Shown: positions 23,815 through 36,619, counted from the first letter of the stretch. The stretch is DNA of 64,000 bases from Malaya genurostris (GCF_030247185.1 NC_080570.1:1922001-1986000), one strand, 5' to 3'. Numbers and translations: made by a program. Notes: generated by a model from the sequence alone, not told the origin.

Positions 23815-26810
23815 GTTACTATTTTTTTTTGGAGTACTCCGCTAAGTTCATAAAAAGTTGAAGAAGTACCTCCACTAAACAAGCTAAAAGACAAATGGAA
23901 ACCCAGTGGATTATTAGTTGCTAATTAGTTACGGTAATTTTGAATTTGTTGTTCATTTTTTTCAGTTGTTTAGCACTTCGCTAAGTTTATATTTATATGA
24001 TAAACTTCACACGCAATTAATTAGGTTTAAAGTCCTGGTAAAAACTGACTCAAGATTGCGAGGTCTGCGACTTTCACTGTGTGAAATTTAACGCGGATCA
24101 ACAACCGATTGACCGGCAAATTTTGTGTGGAACTTTCGCAGAAAATCAGATTGTGCTAAAAAAAATGCGACGGAAACGGTAATAGAATTCATCATTCAAC
24201 TATTTTTCGGATGGGGCAGTTATTTAAAGAAAACCCAAATGATACTTAGGCGGGATTTTGTGCCAAAAAATAAACCGAAAGCAGTAGACATGGTTATGAG
24301 TCTACTCAAGCATCGGTGGAATCTTTTTTTTTAATTTTAAACTAACATCAGTAGGCTATGGTGCGAAGACGTTACCCTACCTACCGTTGCTGCCAAAGCT
24401 ACCCTGATGAAAAGTTCTTTCCTCTTTATTACCTTCATTTGCCCTGCCTGCTAAATGCGTTATAATTGATTAATTACAATTTAATTTTCAATGTTGAGAA
24501 ATCACTGAAAGCGCTTCTGTTTTTTTTTTTGTTAGCCTACAAAACTGTACCGTTTCTCGATCTCTAATTGCCGCTCGGAAAGCGCTTTGGGCGGGAAAGC
24601 CTAGAGCAGTGTATTTCTTTCGGAAACAATCACGGGGCAGAGAGGAAAAAAAACACACACAACAGAAGCAAACAGAAAACATCACTTGGAGCGGATGGGA
24701 ACAGAACCAACAGCAACCGACTGAATTGTTTTTCTTTGTAACTACCCGCTATTTGCTCATTTTCTTTTAATGGGTTTCGGCCTTCACTGCTTTGAACCGT
24801 AGCGGCGCAGTACAACAACAGGAAAAAATAAAAAATAAAACAAAAACAAAGGCGGCCGGAGGTTTGTAAGTGTTTATCTAGAAGAAAGCAAAGTTTGCCC
24901 TGAGTTTTTTTGTTTGTTTTTCTCCTGCATCGGACGCCTGTCGTGGGTGGTGGCTAAATGAGAGTACTCAAAACTGCTGTAACTTTAAATAGTGATCAGA
25001 CTATTCTACTTATTTTATGTTTCAAATGAAAAGCAAACAGCCACCAAGCTTCGAAATGGTGGGTGAAAAATGTGGTTGAATTTCGAACTTGTCAGCGAAT
25101 TAACACTTCCCTTAGCCGACCAAAGCCTCTGTGGGGCAGAGGGAAATTACAACAAATTTCCATTTCGTCAGCGAAATTAACACTTGGAAATTGCCAGCTG
25201 GAAACGTGAGATGCCAACCCGCAGGAGAGAACAACACAAACAAGTCGGTAGTAGAGCAACAATTGTTCATCACGTACGTTTACAAATTGCAGCCGAAACG
25301 TAGTAGGCGAGGATTAATTACAGCCTGCCACCCACTCAGGCGGTTCGGTGAACGAAAAGAAAAGAAAATAAAAAAGAAAATATCACTTTGCCGGTTTTGT
25401 CGAACGAAACCCCGAGGGTAGCCCGGCGACCCCAAATTGCCGGAAATGAATGGCTTTTTCGACCTGGGCTAGCCAGGTTCCGTTTCGTCTAATTCTAGGC
25501 TCGCCGTCAACTTCGATGGATGACATTTCCCGGCATGCGATTAACATAATCATTCGAATGAAAGGGTAAGCGTCTTCAACAAATCAAACCGAATCGCGAA
25601 AAAACAAAAAAAAATCAACCGGAAGACCTAAATTCTGCTACTCTAACAGGTGGAATAATATTCCTCTTGATTTATTTGCTCGGCTCGGTTGTAGCGCGGT
25701 TTCCGACGGCAGGCCTGGGACCCGTGTACTGCTTCTTCCGCAAACGCCGCCAGTTGGTTGGTGTGTGTGTGTATCTTTTGGTGGTTTATTTGCTCCTTCC
25801 CTTTCCCGGAACATCGCTAACTAGTCCGGTCGCCTTCCCCTGGGTATTTCGTCGAAGAAGTTGAGCTAACCGGGCGAGAACGAAGCTACTACTAGTCGAT
25901 TCGGTTTTTTTTGTGCCGTGCATATGAAAAAGAAGAATGAGCAAAAAAAAACGAACAGCCGAAGCAAGGGCGCATTTAGATGGAACACACAGATTTCCCC
26001 AAACGATACCCGGGGTTTCGTGAAGCGATGGGAAACGGATTTACTGCGAAGGCTTTGGCCCAAAGTAGGCTTTGGCTAATACAACCTGTGTATGTGTGTG
26101 TGTGAATTCGGAAGGCAAGTGAAGAAAAAAGCAATTCCCACAACCAAAGGCGTAAGCAAGCAGCAACCGGCAGCAGTAGTAGGCTTTGACTGTTGCAGCC
26201 GGGTGATTTCGAAGGTGCCAGAGCTCGACCAAGTGTTTATCAATCAAAGATGGCATGGAGTGAGACAGAGAGAGAAAGCGAGAGGGTTGTGTTAGTCACG
26301 TGAAAAAAAAAACTACCAACCCAACAACGATTTGAGCGATTGATGACGATAACGTCAAGCGAGTCGAGCTTTATCGTTTTGTGTTTCTTGCTCTGTTTGG
26401 TTTGTATTTTGTTTCCTTTTTTTTTGCTTTGCTTTGAGGAGAAGAAGAAGGAAAAATCAAGCGGTTCTATTGCTGTTCAACAAGCTGGCGGGAAGTGGAA
26501 GCATAGATTAGCAGATTAGCACGATTAGAAATGAGCGTCCTCAGGAAGGGGGGGGGGGGTCAGGATGGGGGGGGGGGGGTTTGAGTGCTTTGATATGATA
26601 TTTTATTAATTGGCCAAAAGTTCGCGTTTGTTTGTTTGTTTTATCGTTGATTTCGAAGTCGAGAAGCCTTTTTGTGGTGCCGTGATCCGGAATGCAAATT
26701 CTATCGAAAATTGAAAATACTTATAACTGCTGGTAAACTTTGAAAAAATTTCTATATTTTGAAACCTAAACCGACCCGTACCCATTTTGAAATTAAAAAA
26801 AAAACCTTCT
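23815..26810. other. low-copy island 4
   Basis: Mostly unique-looking DNA. It has AT-rich DNA to about 24350, then a GC-richer stretch (24350-26350) with short (CA)n and (TG)n at 24651-24662 and 25760-25773, and the paired G tracts annotated separately. A 96-codon frame at 25131-25421 is not recognisable. No gene called. Confidence 0.45.
26548..26579 (+). other. paired G12 and G13 tracts
   Basis: A run of 12 G, the 7-base spacer TCAGGAT, and a run of 13 G. Two long G tracts separated by a short loop can fold into an intramolecular G-quadruplex on this strand. Read length at such tracts is error-prone, so the exact G counts are uncertain. Confidence 0.85.
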
Positions 26811-26814
26811 AATT

Positions 26815-27765
26815 CTACCTAGTGGTGTGATAATGCCTGTCTCTTTCTTCAATACAATCTCATGAATTTTTTGTTATCTTTTTCATTAAACAATTTCTGA
26901 CACTAATTTGGGCTCATTTTTGACACACCCAGTTCAGATTGATTGTAGTAGTTCACAAAAGCGTGCTTTAGTGTTTATGTCACATACTCGGCATCATTTC
27001 TCAAACCAAGCGCTCAAATTTCAATTTTTTTTTTGAGTCCCAGAAAGTCGATATTTTCAAAAAAAAAAAAAAAAATGTTTCGACATAACACTAAATCCCG
27101 ACGTTTCATGCAATTCTAAGACTTTTGGCATCAAAAAAAATTTTCGATTTCGAAAATTTCATGTACTTTCCCCGATGGTGCTTTTTCAAGATCGAAAATT
27201 TTCAAACCTTAACCGCCGGGTAGCACCCCTTACCCATGTCCAATTTAGCTCAAATTTTGCATGGGGACTTTTATCGAGGTGCTTAAATTATTGAGCACTA
27301 GCGCTTCACGAAATTAAAAGTTATCCCAAAATATTGGCGCCCTTATATACTATATAAGAGCAGAAAAAAACAACGTGTTTAGTCGGTTATGTCACTTATA
27401 CCATCATATCTCCGAAACCCGAAGTCGCAGTCATTTGATCTTTGAACTTGATCGATGGCTCAATGTTAGCTTTTAAATGAGCCTAAGCTTGTTAAAATCG
27501 GTTCAGACATCTCTGAAAAACTTGCGCGGTAAAAAACAACGCGTTTTGTCGGTTGCGTCATATATATCATCATATCTCCATTTGATTCAGTTTCAGTTAT
27601 CTCAGAGAAAATTGAACGGTAAAAAAGTGCACACACGCAGACATTCGCCGATCTCGTCGAACTGAGTCGAATGGTATATAACACTATGGGTCTCCGAGGT
27701 TCCGTTCGAAAGTCGGTTTTTCCATTCTAGAATCTTTCAATAGAGAAAGATAAAAAGCGTCACTC
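26815..27765 (+). repeat. compound repeat: family A piece then family C-like repeat
   Basis: The left edge tctacctagtggtgtgataatgcc resembles the outer edge of family C. Positions 27000-27230 match family A (gtcgatattttcaaa, cgacgtttcatgcaattct, cttttggcatcaaa). Positions 27360-27590 contain the acaacg(t/c)gttt..gtcggtt(a/g) unit twice. From about 27600 to 27765 the family C end appears (acacacgcagacattcgccgatctcgtcgaactgagtcgaatggtatat, then tctttcaatagagaaaga). Several old insertions are stacked here. Positions 27766-28270 have no feature I can name. Confidence 0.55.
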
Positions 27766-28270
27766 AGTCCGAACCCGTAAAGAATTTTTTTTCCGATCGC
27801 TATCCGATTCAAAATGAAAAAGCGGACGGGTAATGTCAGAGTCATAACCGGATCGACGTGAATAAGAGTCACACTGGCTCGCTATCGTAGAGCACGATGT
27901 CAACTCTGGCGAAAAAAAAGGTTAAAATAAGGATTTTTTGAGAAAAAAATATCTATGTTAATTTCATATAGTAAAAACACAAGCTTTCCAGTTTGGACAT
28001 CAGTTCGCGGAAATCAAACATAAAATTCCAACAAGCCCAAGAATTTCGCAAATTCTGTGTTGGCTACTGCGACAGTTCCCGGTTCCATTCTCGGATCACT
28101 GTGCCGTAATCTTACAAAAAAATCAGGTTTGAACCAGACTCATTGCCCATCAAAGGGCCGTGGCAAGACCGGACACGGGGTTAAACCGAACCGCTCAAAT
28201 AGCAATTATTTCGATCCATGGATTGACTTTGTGAACGCGCTTTCATGTGACAAACAGACGCCAGTTAGCT

Positions 28271-28400
28271 GAAGATTGACTTATGTTCGAGTCCCGACCT
28301 GAAAGGATTCTCAGTGTCAATAGGATTGTAGTACTAGCCATGCAATGGTTCTGTACGCCAGAGATGTCCATCTCCTCTGTGTGACGAAGAGCAAGTATAA
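28271..28400 (+). mobile_element. tRNA-derived SINE, partial copy
   Basis: It carries the pol III B-box-like TATGTTCGAGTCCCGACC (28282-28299), then ggattctcagtgtcaatagga and ctagccatgcaatggttctgta. These match the SINE at 46093-46296 in order and spacing. The tRNA-like 5' half with the A box is missing or diverged. The hAT-like element beginning at 28432 lies directly downstream. Confidence 0.65.
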
Positions 28401-28431
28401 TTTCTCCCTTCGTTCTGACATTACATATACA

Positions 28432-30901
28432 CAGGGTGGCAAGTGAAAGAGCGATTTCTATTTCCCGGTTTTTCCCGGTTTTCCCGGTGCGCGAGACTAA
28501 AAATTCCCGGTTTTTTAACATGTCCAAAAAAACATCGAGAGTTGAGATAAATAAGTATTTTTCGGGTATCTACTTGGAAATACGATTAAAACTCTCATTC
28601 ACAGTTTGTCCAAACGTTCATCTTTTAAACTAACAGTACCACCCAGCCCAATGTATTCCATCTTTATTTTGTCTTCTACTTCGTCAGTAACTTCGATGTA
28701 GCAATAGGATTAAAACAAGAAACATATCTGGCCAACGGTGATAAAAGTGATCAGTATTGCATATCACGAAGGAATGAAGCATCAAAATTATTGTAATTTT
28801 CTTGAAAAATCAACACATTTTATTTAAACTTCTTGCTTTTTCCAATAATGCTCTTGAGCGCAGTTTTCACATCATATCCGACGATTATTGGTGGTGTTTT
28901 GTAGTTTTCCAGAAATATCATCAGTTATTTGCAAGTTAAATTTAAAGTCTTACAATTAAAATTGAAATAATTATTTTTCGAACTATTCAATCTCTTTCAA
29001 GACTACCACTGAATCAGTCCTTCAAAGGCTATCTGGAAAATCAGTCCTTCTTAAAACTTATGCAAGTTAGGAGTGTATTCTAAAAATCGGCAAAACCGTT
29101 CATTTCAAAGAACTGTCGAAAACTTGACAGTTGTGCCGAAAGAATTAGTTCTATTGAACCGTTCTTTCGTTTTTCTGAAACTTTGTATGTTTCTTCGAAA
29201 ATAATATGAGAGCTAAAATTAATTTTGTAGTAAACGGATTCAATAATAGTGAGTACTTTTTGCATGTGTTCTACCAATTATCATTCTCTTTTGTATACAT
29301 TTTCAAAGATCGCGAACTTCTACCATATTCCTCGAACCAGAAAACGTTTCGAAAGACGCAACTTATTTGTATACATACTCAAAAAAACTCGATTACTTTC
29401 ATTTCTATCGAGAAGAACAAAGAGCTATCATTCTTCAATAAAGAACTCCAGGAGAACTAGTTCTTTTGGACCATTCGCGGACTGACCATCTCTAGTGTAT
29501 TCCAATACTTTTTAGCTTAGTATAGTCTAGAAAAAAGTATAAGGTTAAAAATTAAAAATGGATGAACTAAAGAACAACGCTCCTCTCGCAAACCCGATTC
29601 CAGTTGATCCTTCTAACAACCAGTGGCGTCTCGTCACAAAATTTACGGGTTGTGCACTGCTTATGTGGTATGATATCAGAACCGTTTCGACGTTGCAACT
29701 GAGACAGCAATTTGTTTTCAACTTCCATAAGCATAAGCCACTGAAGCCTTTCCTGAATGTGTGCATACAAGTTCTCGCAGAGCCTATTTGACCAGTTGTG
29801 CAGTGCACATGAGGACGAGAGGTCATTGCTAACAACATATACGATATTCTTTCAGAGTTGGGTTTTGGCGAGAGAACAAAATCCCTCTAGAATTCTTAAA
29901 ATATACGCTTGTCACTTTGGGAAAACAACAACCATCTATGCCTCCAGTGACTGATATGATCTAAATTTGATTCTCCTATCATCGACACTGAACAGGCTCT
30001 TCCGAACTCTGAAAAACCAGCTGTCAAAGAAGGAAATCAAATACTCCTTGCAAACGGTGGATAAAATGAAAGTCGACAGCTTTGTCGATTTTGTGAATCC
30101 TATTGAAATCAATACCAAAATTATTAAACAAGTATTGTTACAATTTGACATTACTGAGACAAATTTTGATGAAATTAGGGAAATCATTGGCTGGCAACTA
30201 AAAACACGGCTCCTAAGAAGTCTTTAAAAAAATATCCTGATGTTACTTTTACCATTATGCATATTTATTCTGAAATTTGAAAAAAAAACACTAGAAAAAG
30301 TCCTACGTGCAAATGACAGTTCGTCTTTCTTTTGATTATTGCCGTCCTATAGGCAGTCATTCTATCTTACACTTTGCATAGAATAACGACTTAAATTATC
30401 ACCTTTCGATTTGCTTTTAAAAAAAATGTTGGAAAATACAGGAATACGCCGTAATAATTGAAAGAGAAAATAAACAAAGAGAAACTGTCATTTGCAACTG
30501 TCTTTTCTAATATTTGTCTAGATTTGATAGAAATCCTGCAGAAGCATCCAAATTATATTTATCCTTCATTATGAGCATTCATTGTGCTGTTATTGATGGC
30601 AACTATGAAAGCTCTTATTGATTTAAAATTGCTGAGGTGTTGGCTTCATGTTCAATGGATTGTGCACCATTGAACCTGTGAGGGACAATAAGAAGTTTCA
30701 AAACTTGTACAGAACTCCTTCATCTTTTCATTTGTTGTATCAGGAAAATCATGATGCTGAAAATCGTTACTAAGATTGGGACTAGTAAATTTTTCCCGGA
30801 TTTGCACTAAAATTCCCGACTTTTTTCCGGTTTTTCCCGGTAAAACCGAATTCCCGAACTTTTCCCGGTTTTCCCGATTTTCTCGGTCACTTGCCACCCT
30901 G
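28432..30901. mobile_element. hAT-like DNA transposon with CCCGG-rich subterminal arrays
   Basis: The two ends are inverted copies of CAGGGTGGCAAGTGA (15 of 15 identical; 16 if an outer A is included). Inside each end lie arrays of tttcccggttttcccgg. The CAGGG start and size (2470 bp) suggest a hAT-type element. The flanking octamers (catataca and tacacacc) are only half identical, so the target duplication is not proven. The interior has frames of 77 codons (29558-29791) and 86 codons (29967-30227), but I see no recognisable hAT catalytic or dimerisation motif. Treat it as a degenerate or non-autonomous copy. Confidence 0.65.
29967..30227 (+). other. unrecognised 86-codon frame inside the hAT-like element
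   Basis: The translation has a Lys/Glu-rich first half (KKEIKYSLQTVDKMKVDSF) and a hydrophobic/acidic second half (VLLQFDITETNFDEIRE), which is protein-like and would suit an alpha-helical segment. It starts with ATG and ends at TAA, and the frame stays near-open some way upstream. It may be a fragment of the element's own transposase or captured sequence. I assign no function. Confidence 0.25.
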
Positions 30902-31189
30902 TACACACCGCTTTTAGATAGAGTATGCACGTATCATGAAAGCGCGTGTTTATTTTCTTCCGCCTCTAGCACTGGATCACACCAAAGCGCTAGCGCATAA
31001 CTCTGAAATTCTCTGAGATGTTTTCACCGAAGTGTACATGCCGGTGAGCAATCTGGTGTACGGCACGCATGAGAGAAGCGTGAGTCACGCATAGTCAGCA
31101 AAAATTCAATTTATCGTTGAAATTTCGCATTTCCTTGTTGCGAAAAAGATTTTCATAGCATGGCCAACGCTATATTCTATAAATTAAAA

Positions 31190-31538
31190 TAAAAATCACA
31201 GAAATTGATAGATTTTGATATTCGTCGTCGTTGTCTTCAACTCATCCTTTCTTGCGCATTCCTTCCGCTAGAACAATTATGGCCACAACGAGTCATTTGT
31301 CAGTATATGCCGACTGTTCAATCGCTGTTCAAGTCAGTTCGACTTTCATCTAACCCCTGATACTATCAGGAAATTGTTTTCTACACTACATTCTTACATT
31401 CTATAATCTATATTCTGTAATCTGTTGGTACAAAAGATGAGGAGGTTTTATGCCTACTGGAGACATAGTGATAGATTGACAATAACTTATCTACAGTGGG
31501 CTTTTCCCTGTTCCAAATAAATAAATAAATAAATAAAT
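31190..31538 (+). mobile_element. 5'-truncated LINE 3' end (same family as 17.2-18.7 kb)
   Basis: Retains a degenerate end of the LINE protein (around 31220-31370, parallel to FDIHRRSFR...MCRLFNSCSQEFDFHLS in the 18-kb copy), then GATGAGGAGGTTTTATGCC, the gggcttttcc segment, and an aaataaataaataaataaat tail. Truncated upstream. Confidence 0.8.
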
Positions 31539-31545
31539 CCTGTAA

Positions 31546-31625
31546 TTCCCGAACCGGAAGTCGGATCCAGATGAAATTCAGAATTCGGAAGTCGGATCCA
31601 GATGAAATTCATAAAATCCCTATGA
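31546..31625 (+). repeat. 26-bp direct duplication within a family C scrap
   Basis: cggaagtcggatccagatga (plus aattca) occurs at 31555-31580 and again identically at 31586-31611, a period of 31 bp. The text is the ccggaagtcggatc phrase of family C. Probably a local slippage duplication. Confidence 0.7.
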
Positions 31626-34450
31626 CCCTAACTTGAAACGCCCGAAAGACTATTTCGCTTCCCAAACAGCTAATTACTTTCGCGTCGTTTCTCTCGCACC
31701 GTGGCCTAGCTCCGTTTGTCCGAAACTGCGAATTTCCAGGTCGAGTGCGCATCGTCGTCACCGAACGAGTAATGTTTGATTTAGTTAGCACTAGATAATT
31801 GAGCGAGAGATAATTATGAATAATGGGGACAATGCAAGCGTCAGTTAAGCCGTGCCATGCCATGCCACATTCAGGAGAGAAGGGGGGTGGGGTGGCCTCC
31901 CTGTGAGCATTAAACCTAGCTCCGATGGGTCACCGATGTCAGCACTGGGTAAACTGCACAAACGGAAAAAAAGAGAAAGGAGGATAGGGGAAAGCCCGGG
32001 AGTTTTTGTACGAAAATCCGGGTGGCTTTATGTGTGTTTGTGTGTGTCCTGAATTTCATTTTGTTTGTATGGTGGATGACAAATTTTTCACCGGGCACTA
32101 ATTTATGACCCCTGTGACTCAAACAAGCTGCCTTCCAGCCAGCTAGCCAGCGAGCAAGTCAGTGCCAGTGTGGATACGCCGTCAGCATCCGGGACTTGAA
32201 TGGTAAATGTGGAGCGCGAGTTTTATCTGATTTCCGCCGGAAGTGTAAAAAAAATTACTGTAGACATAGTGTGGAAGTTTAGACAATGTGTGGTGGGTGG
32301 GTGGAAATCTGATGTCGGGGAATGGGAAACGGGGTTTGTTATAGAAATTTTGCATCCGGATCATAGCAACCGGGTTTCGCTCTAATTGTTGTCGCCTTGT
32401 TTTGTTTTGTTTTGTTTGAATAGAGAAACTGAAATACTGAATCAGGAGGCTATAAATAACTCCGCCTGATATCGTTTGGGCATTGATCAGCTCATCAATC
32501 AGCATAAATGGTGCAATGGAAGAGTAGTGCAGAGTAGCAGCAGTGGGAAATTTATTCCCTTTCAACGTCGCAGCGTCGTCGTTGGCTTGGCTTCTCGTGC
32601 AAGTGAATCGTAAACTATTGTAACACTCATTGATTTGAAAGCGAATTTGCTGATGTATGGTAACTGCAAGCGGTAATTTATGGGTAAGATTTCGGTCGGT
32701 GTGGGGGGGGCGGGTTTGCGGTCAGCGGAAGATATGATTCCAACACAATCGGATGACTCTATCGGCAGCGAGAACAAGACAATCGACATTGCCGCATCGT
32801 GCTGCTGATCGGGTTCCTTCGTTCACAGGCCATAAATTTTGACCGCAATCGCATTCATTATGGAATTGCTTCCGGTGCTGAAACCGTGTCGAACCAAACG
32901 GAATTGCGGATTCCGCGGACTTGAAGTCGGCGGCCGGACTAAAGCATTCTACAAACTACTTGGCGTCCGCTTGAAAACTCATTACAGTGGAGAAACCCCA
33001 TCTGCCACGAGAAATAAACAAAAAATAAAATGAAACCCAAACCTCAATTCAAAAGCCAACTACGTTGGCTCACACAATAAAAACCAACTAGCAACATCTG
33101 ACTTTGACCCGTCCATTAAAAAAGTAGCCTGGAAACGAACGAACGAACGAATTCAAACGCCGCTTGCTTGTTATTTCATCCCCGCTGACTTCCAGCGAAC
33201 AACCGTTGCTGAACGGTGAAGTGGCCACTCGAACATCATCTAGCAAAAACAAAAAAAAAAGTATTTAGCATGTAAATTTTCGCCAGTAAAAACTTGACCC
33301 AAAGCGGTGTGCGCGTTCATTTGAATTTTTATTTAACGCGTGGTCCTTTTCTGCAGTTTCTTAGCACAACAACTGCGAAACTGGACGAAAATTATCATCG
33401 CTCGCTCGCAAATGCATGCAGTTCCAACCCAAGGCTCTGCCCAATTGGTTGGGTCGGTGGCGGCATCTTCTGATTCTGTTCTTCTGATGAAGCAAAATTG
33501 CAACATTAACGGAGCTAGAGCTAGCAGAGAAAAAAAAAGCACATCGACACATTTCGCCTCCTTTTTTTGTTTTATTTAAATGTTTGCTTCTCAGCAGATT
33601 TACATTTTTTTGCAATTAACTATCGCACCGGCGAGGCCTTCAGGAAGCAGGCCAGCAGGAGAAGGGACGGGGGAAGCGAAAAGAAAGATTTTATGCAACC
33701 CGTAATTATATCGTAGATTAACGCAATGGCGAATGGGGAATTTCCAAGTTTTCTGCAATTTTTTTTTTGCTCTGCCTACTTCGATTCGTATCCCACGCTA
33801 CGGTATGTTGTTTGATAAATGCCGAAGAAAGGGAAGGGTGAGGGGGGCTACGGAATACACTTTTATTGCTTTCTGCTCTAATCTTAGTTGGTTGGTACGG
33901 TGCGATCCAAGAAGCAACCGGCTTGCCTGGTTGTTAATGCCGCGAACACAAACGTACAACCACAATAACAATAAATAATTAATAATGCATATGCGGGAAA
34001 ATATTTATTTCCCGTTTAATTTCCCGTAGTCGTGTCGGGCCTCTCTCTCTTCATGTTTGTGCAAAAGTATTCGACTGTAATTATATTTTTAATTGTTGTT
34101 TCATTTCTTTACCTTTCCACCTTTGGTCGTGTAGCGTGTTATCTCTTAACTAGCACATTGCGGTGGCTGCTCTAGAAATGCGAATGAGTATCCCTACGAC
34201 TGAAGAATAACGATTTGCATTGCCAGGTGTGATTTATGTGTTTATTTTTGTTTCCCCCTCATCCCAGCCACTGGTTAAGGGCTCTGAAGTACAATATAAT
34301 TATTTGTTTTTAGTCTAATTTCTTTGACTTATGACAGGAATTTATGTTTTAGTCGGAACAATTGTGCTTCGTGACCTTTTCCGTTATTTCGCTGACCTGA
34401 ATGGGACCTGATGGACGAATGTTTAACCATTCATTTTCCTGGCAAAGTTG
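31626..34450. other. low-copy island 5
   Basis: Unique-looking DNA with G-rich runs (31880, 32703-32710), TTTTG repeats at 32398-32416, a GAAC repeat at 33137-33151 and polypyrimidine tracts. Short frames on both strands carry no recognisable domain. No gene called. Confidence 0.45.
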
Positions 34451-35376
34451 TACGAAAGCTATCAACGGAACATGCTAAACATTATTGTTTTTTAGATTTT
34501 ATCTAGCAGTAATATTTCGTCGAATTTCGCTTTTTACTATATGTGATAAGCAAAATCCGAATACAAAACCTAAACAAGTCATCAGTCCCATAATGTATGC
34601 AAAGTTAACTCTACATTTGTACGTTAATCAAGCTGCAACCTGAGAGGAGTGTCACCAAATTTCGTCTTAACTAAAAACATTTGTCAGTATTTTTTTAACA
34701 ACTAGAAATTTACATTCGAGAGCTATCCTGCTCCTGATCACCTACTGGAAATGATTCCATTACGCGGATTGACCATACTCTCTGTTGACGTATTTGATCT
34801 GCCCGCGACATGCCCCCTCCTTGCGGTGATTGAATCCTCCGATGGCTACTATGATAAACGATGTTAAAATTGTGATTATATTTACTTTTTTTATGAATAT
34901 AAAATAGGTACAGAATTCAGTCAAGTCATTTCTGTGTGTGCAAAATAAAGAAGCGTGGATCGCAAGAATGGCTTTCACCAAACTAGTTGCAAATGAAATG
35001 TCTCCTTGGAAATATTTATGTTATTGTTTTTGTTTTTGGATCTGATTATTACTTTCCGAGTTATACAAACGTTTATGTCAAAATTATTTAATTTTAATAA
35101 AACTAATTCGTCAGTAACTAATGTAACTAGCATCACTTGTTAAATTTATCAAATTTCCTACAATTCAAAATACTCAAGTTTCATAATATCCAAATTTAAC
35201 AACTTCCAAACTTCCGTTTTCTCAAATTTCTAATTTCCAAGCTACTAGTTTTACATATTTCCTAACTCCAACGTCCTTTTCGAAGCTTTTAATATTTACA
35301 AAAATGTCCCTGAATTTTCTTTAATGTTTGTTGATTGCAATTTTATAACATTCCGGAATTCCTTGGTTATACTCTT
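34451..35376. other. unassigned AT-rich DNA
   Basis: AT-rich. From 35140 to 35300 a loose repetition of caaatttc/caagtttc/aatttcc phrases suggests decayed simple repeat. No coding or element features otherwise. Confidence 0.35.
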
Positions 35377-35379
35377 CTA

Positions 35380-36616
35380 ACAGTTCGGCTGAAAAGTTCA
35401 TATCGTTTAATAGAAACACACATTTTTTGCCAAAATTCGTTTTTATTATTCAACATAATTGCCATCAGAGGCGATACAGCGATTATAGCGATCTTCCAAC
35501 TTTTCGATACCATTTTTGTAGTAAGATTTGTCCTTTGCCTCAAAATAGGTCTCAGTTTCAGCGATTACCTCTTCATTGCTTCTAATTTTTTTACCAGCGA
35601 GCATTCTCTTGAGGTCTGAGAACAGGAAAAAGTCACTGGGGGCCAAATCTGGAGAATACGGTGGATGAGGGAGCAATTCGAAGCCCAATTCGTTCAATTT
35701 CAGCATGGTTTTCATCGACTTGTGACACGGTGCATTGTCTTGATGAAACAAAACTTTTTTTTTCTTCAAATGAGGCCGTTTTTTTTTAAATTTCGTCCTT
35801 CAAACGCTCTAATAACGCTATATAATAGTCACTGTTGATGGTTTTTCCCTTTTCAAGGTAGTCGATGAAAATTATACCATGCGAATCCCAAAATACAGAC
35901 GCCATAACCTTACCGGCCGATTGTTGAGTCTTTCCACGCTTTGGGTTCGGTTCATCGCGTGCAGTCCACTCAGCTGACTATCGATTGGACTTCGGAGTGA
36001 AGTGATGGAGCCATGTTTCGTCCATTGTTATATATCGACGAAAAAAATCGGTTTTATTTCGATATAACAGCTCCAAATACTTGTGATTGTGAGCTCACGT
36101 GGCACCCATTTTGCACAAAGCTTTCTCATATCCAAATATTCGTGAATAATATGTCCAACACGTTCCTTTGATATCTTTAGAGTGTCAGCTATCTCGATCA
36201 ACTTCACTTTACGGTCATTGAAAATCATTTTATGGATTTTTTTCACGTTTTCATCGGTAACAGCCTCTTTTGGACGTCCACTGCGTTCACCGTCCTCGGT
36301 GCTCATATGACCAGTACGGAATTTTGCAAACCACTTACGAATTGTTGCTTCGCCCGGTGCAGAGTCTGGATAACACTCATCAAACCATTTTTTGGTATCG
36401 GCGGCACTTTTTCTCATCAAAAAGTAGTGTTTCATCAACACACGAAATTCCTTTTTTTCCATTTTTTTCACAATAACAAAAGTAGCTCCACTCAAAATGC
36501 AAAATCTCACAAACTAATAATCAGACAGCTGTAAAATTTATACACGTATCTTTTGAAAGTTTTAATTCTAGTGGCGCCCTTTCATAGAAACGATACGAAC
36601 TTTTCAGCCGATCTGT
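35380..36616 (-). mobile_element. full-length mariner (DD34D) element
   Basis: Inverted termini: the left end ACAGTTCGGCTGAAAAGTTC and the reverse complement of the right end ACAGATCGGCTGAAAAGTTC continue for about 35 bp with few mismatches. TA duplications flank both sides (35378-35379 and 36617-36618). The length is 1237 bp, within the normal mariner size. The transposase lies on the minus strand and is disabled. Confidence 0.93.
35446..36462 (-). pseudogene. mariner DD34D transposase, inactivated
   Basis: Starts MEKKEFRVLMKHYFLM at 36462. The first helix-turn-helix part is followed by ATIRKWFAKFRTG, ERSGRPKEA (mariner linker), ISKERVGHIIHEYL and KWVPREL. The first Asp appears in TMDETW, followed by an in-frame TAG near 35978, the conserved VMASVFWDSHGII, and another stop near 35790. 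A frameshift near 35765 precedes HQDNAPCH (second Asp), HPPYSPDLAPSDFFLF (third Asp) and NRCIASDGNYVE. The spacing from the second to the third Asp is 34 residues, the classic mariner value. Two stops and one frameshift make it non-functional. Confidence 0.93.
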
Positions 36617-36619
36617 TAG

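Noticed and set aside
28424..30909. Perfect 8-bp target duplication for the 28.4-kb hAT-like element
   Set aside because: The flanking octamers catataca and tacacacc agree at only four positions, so I could not claim a duplication.
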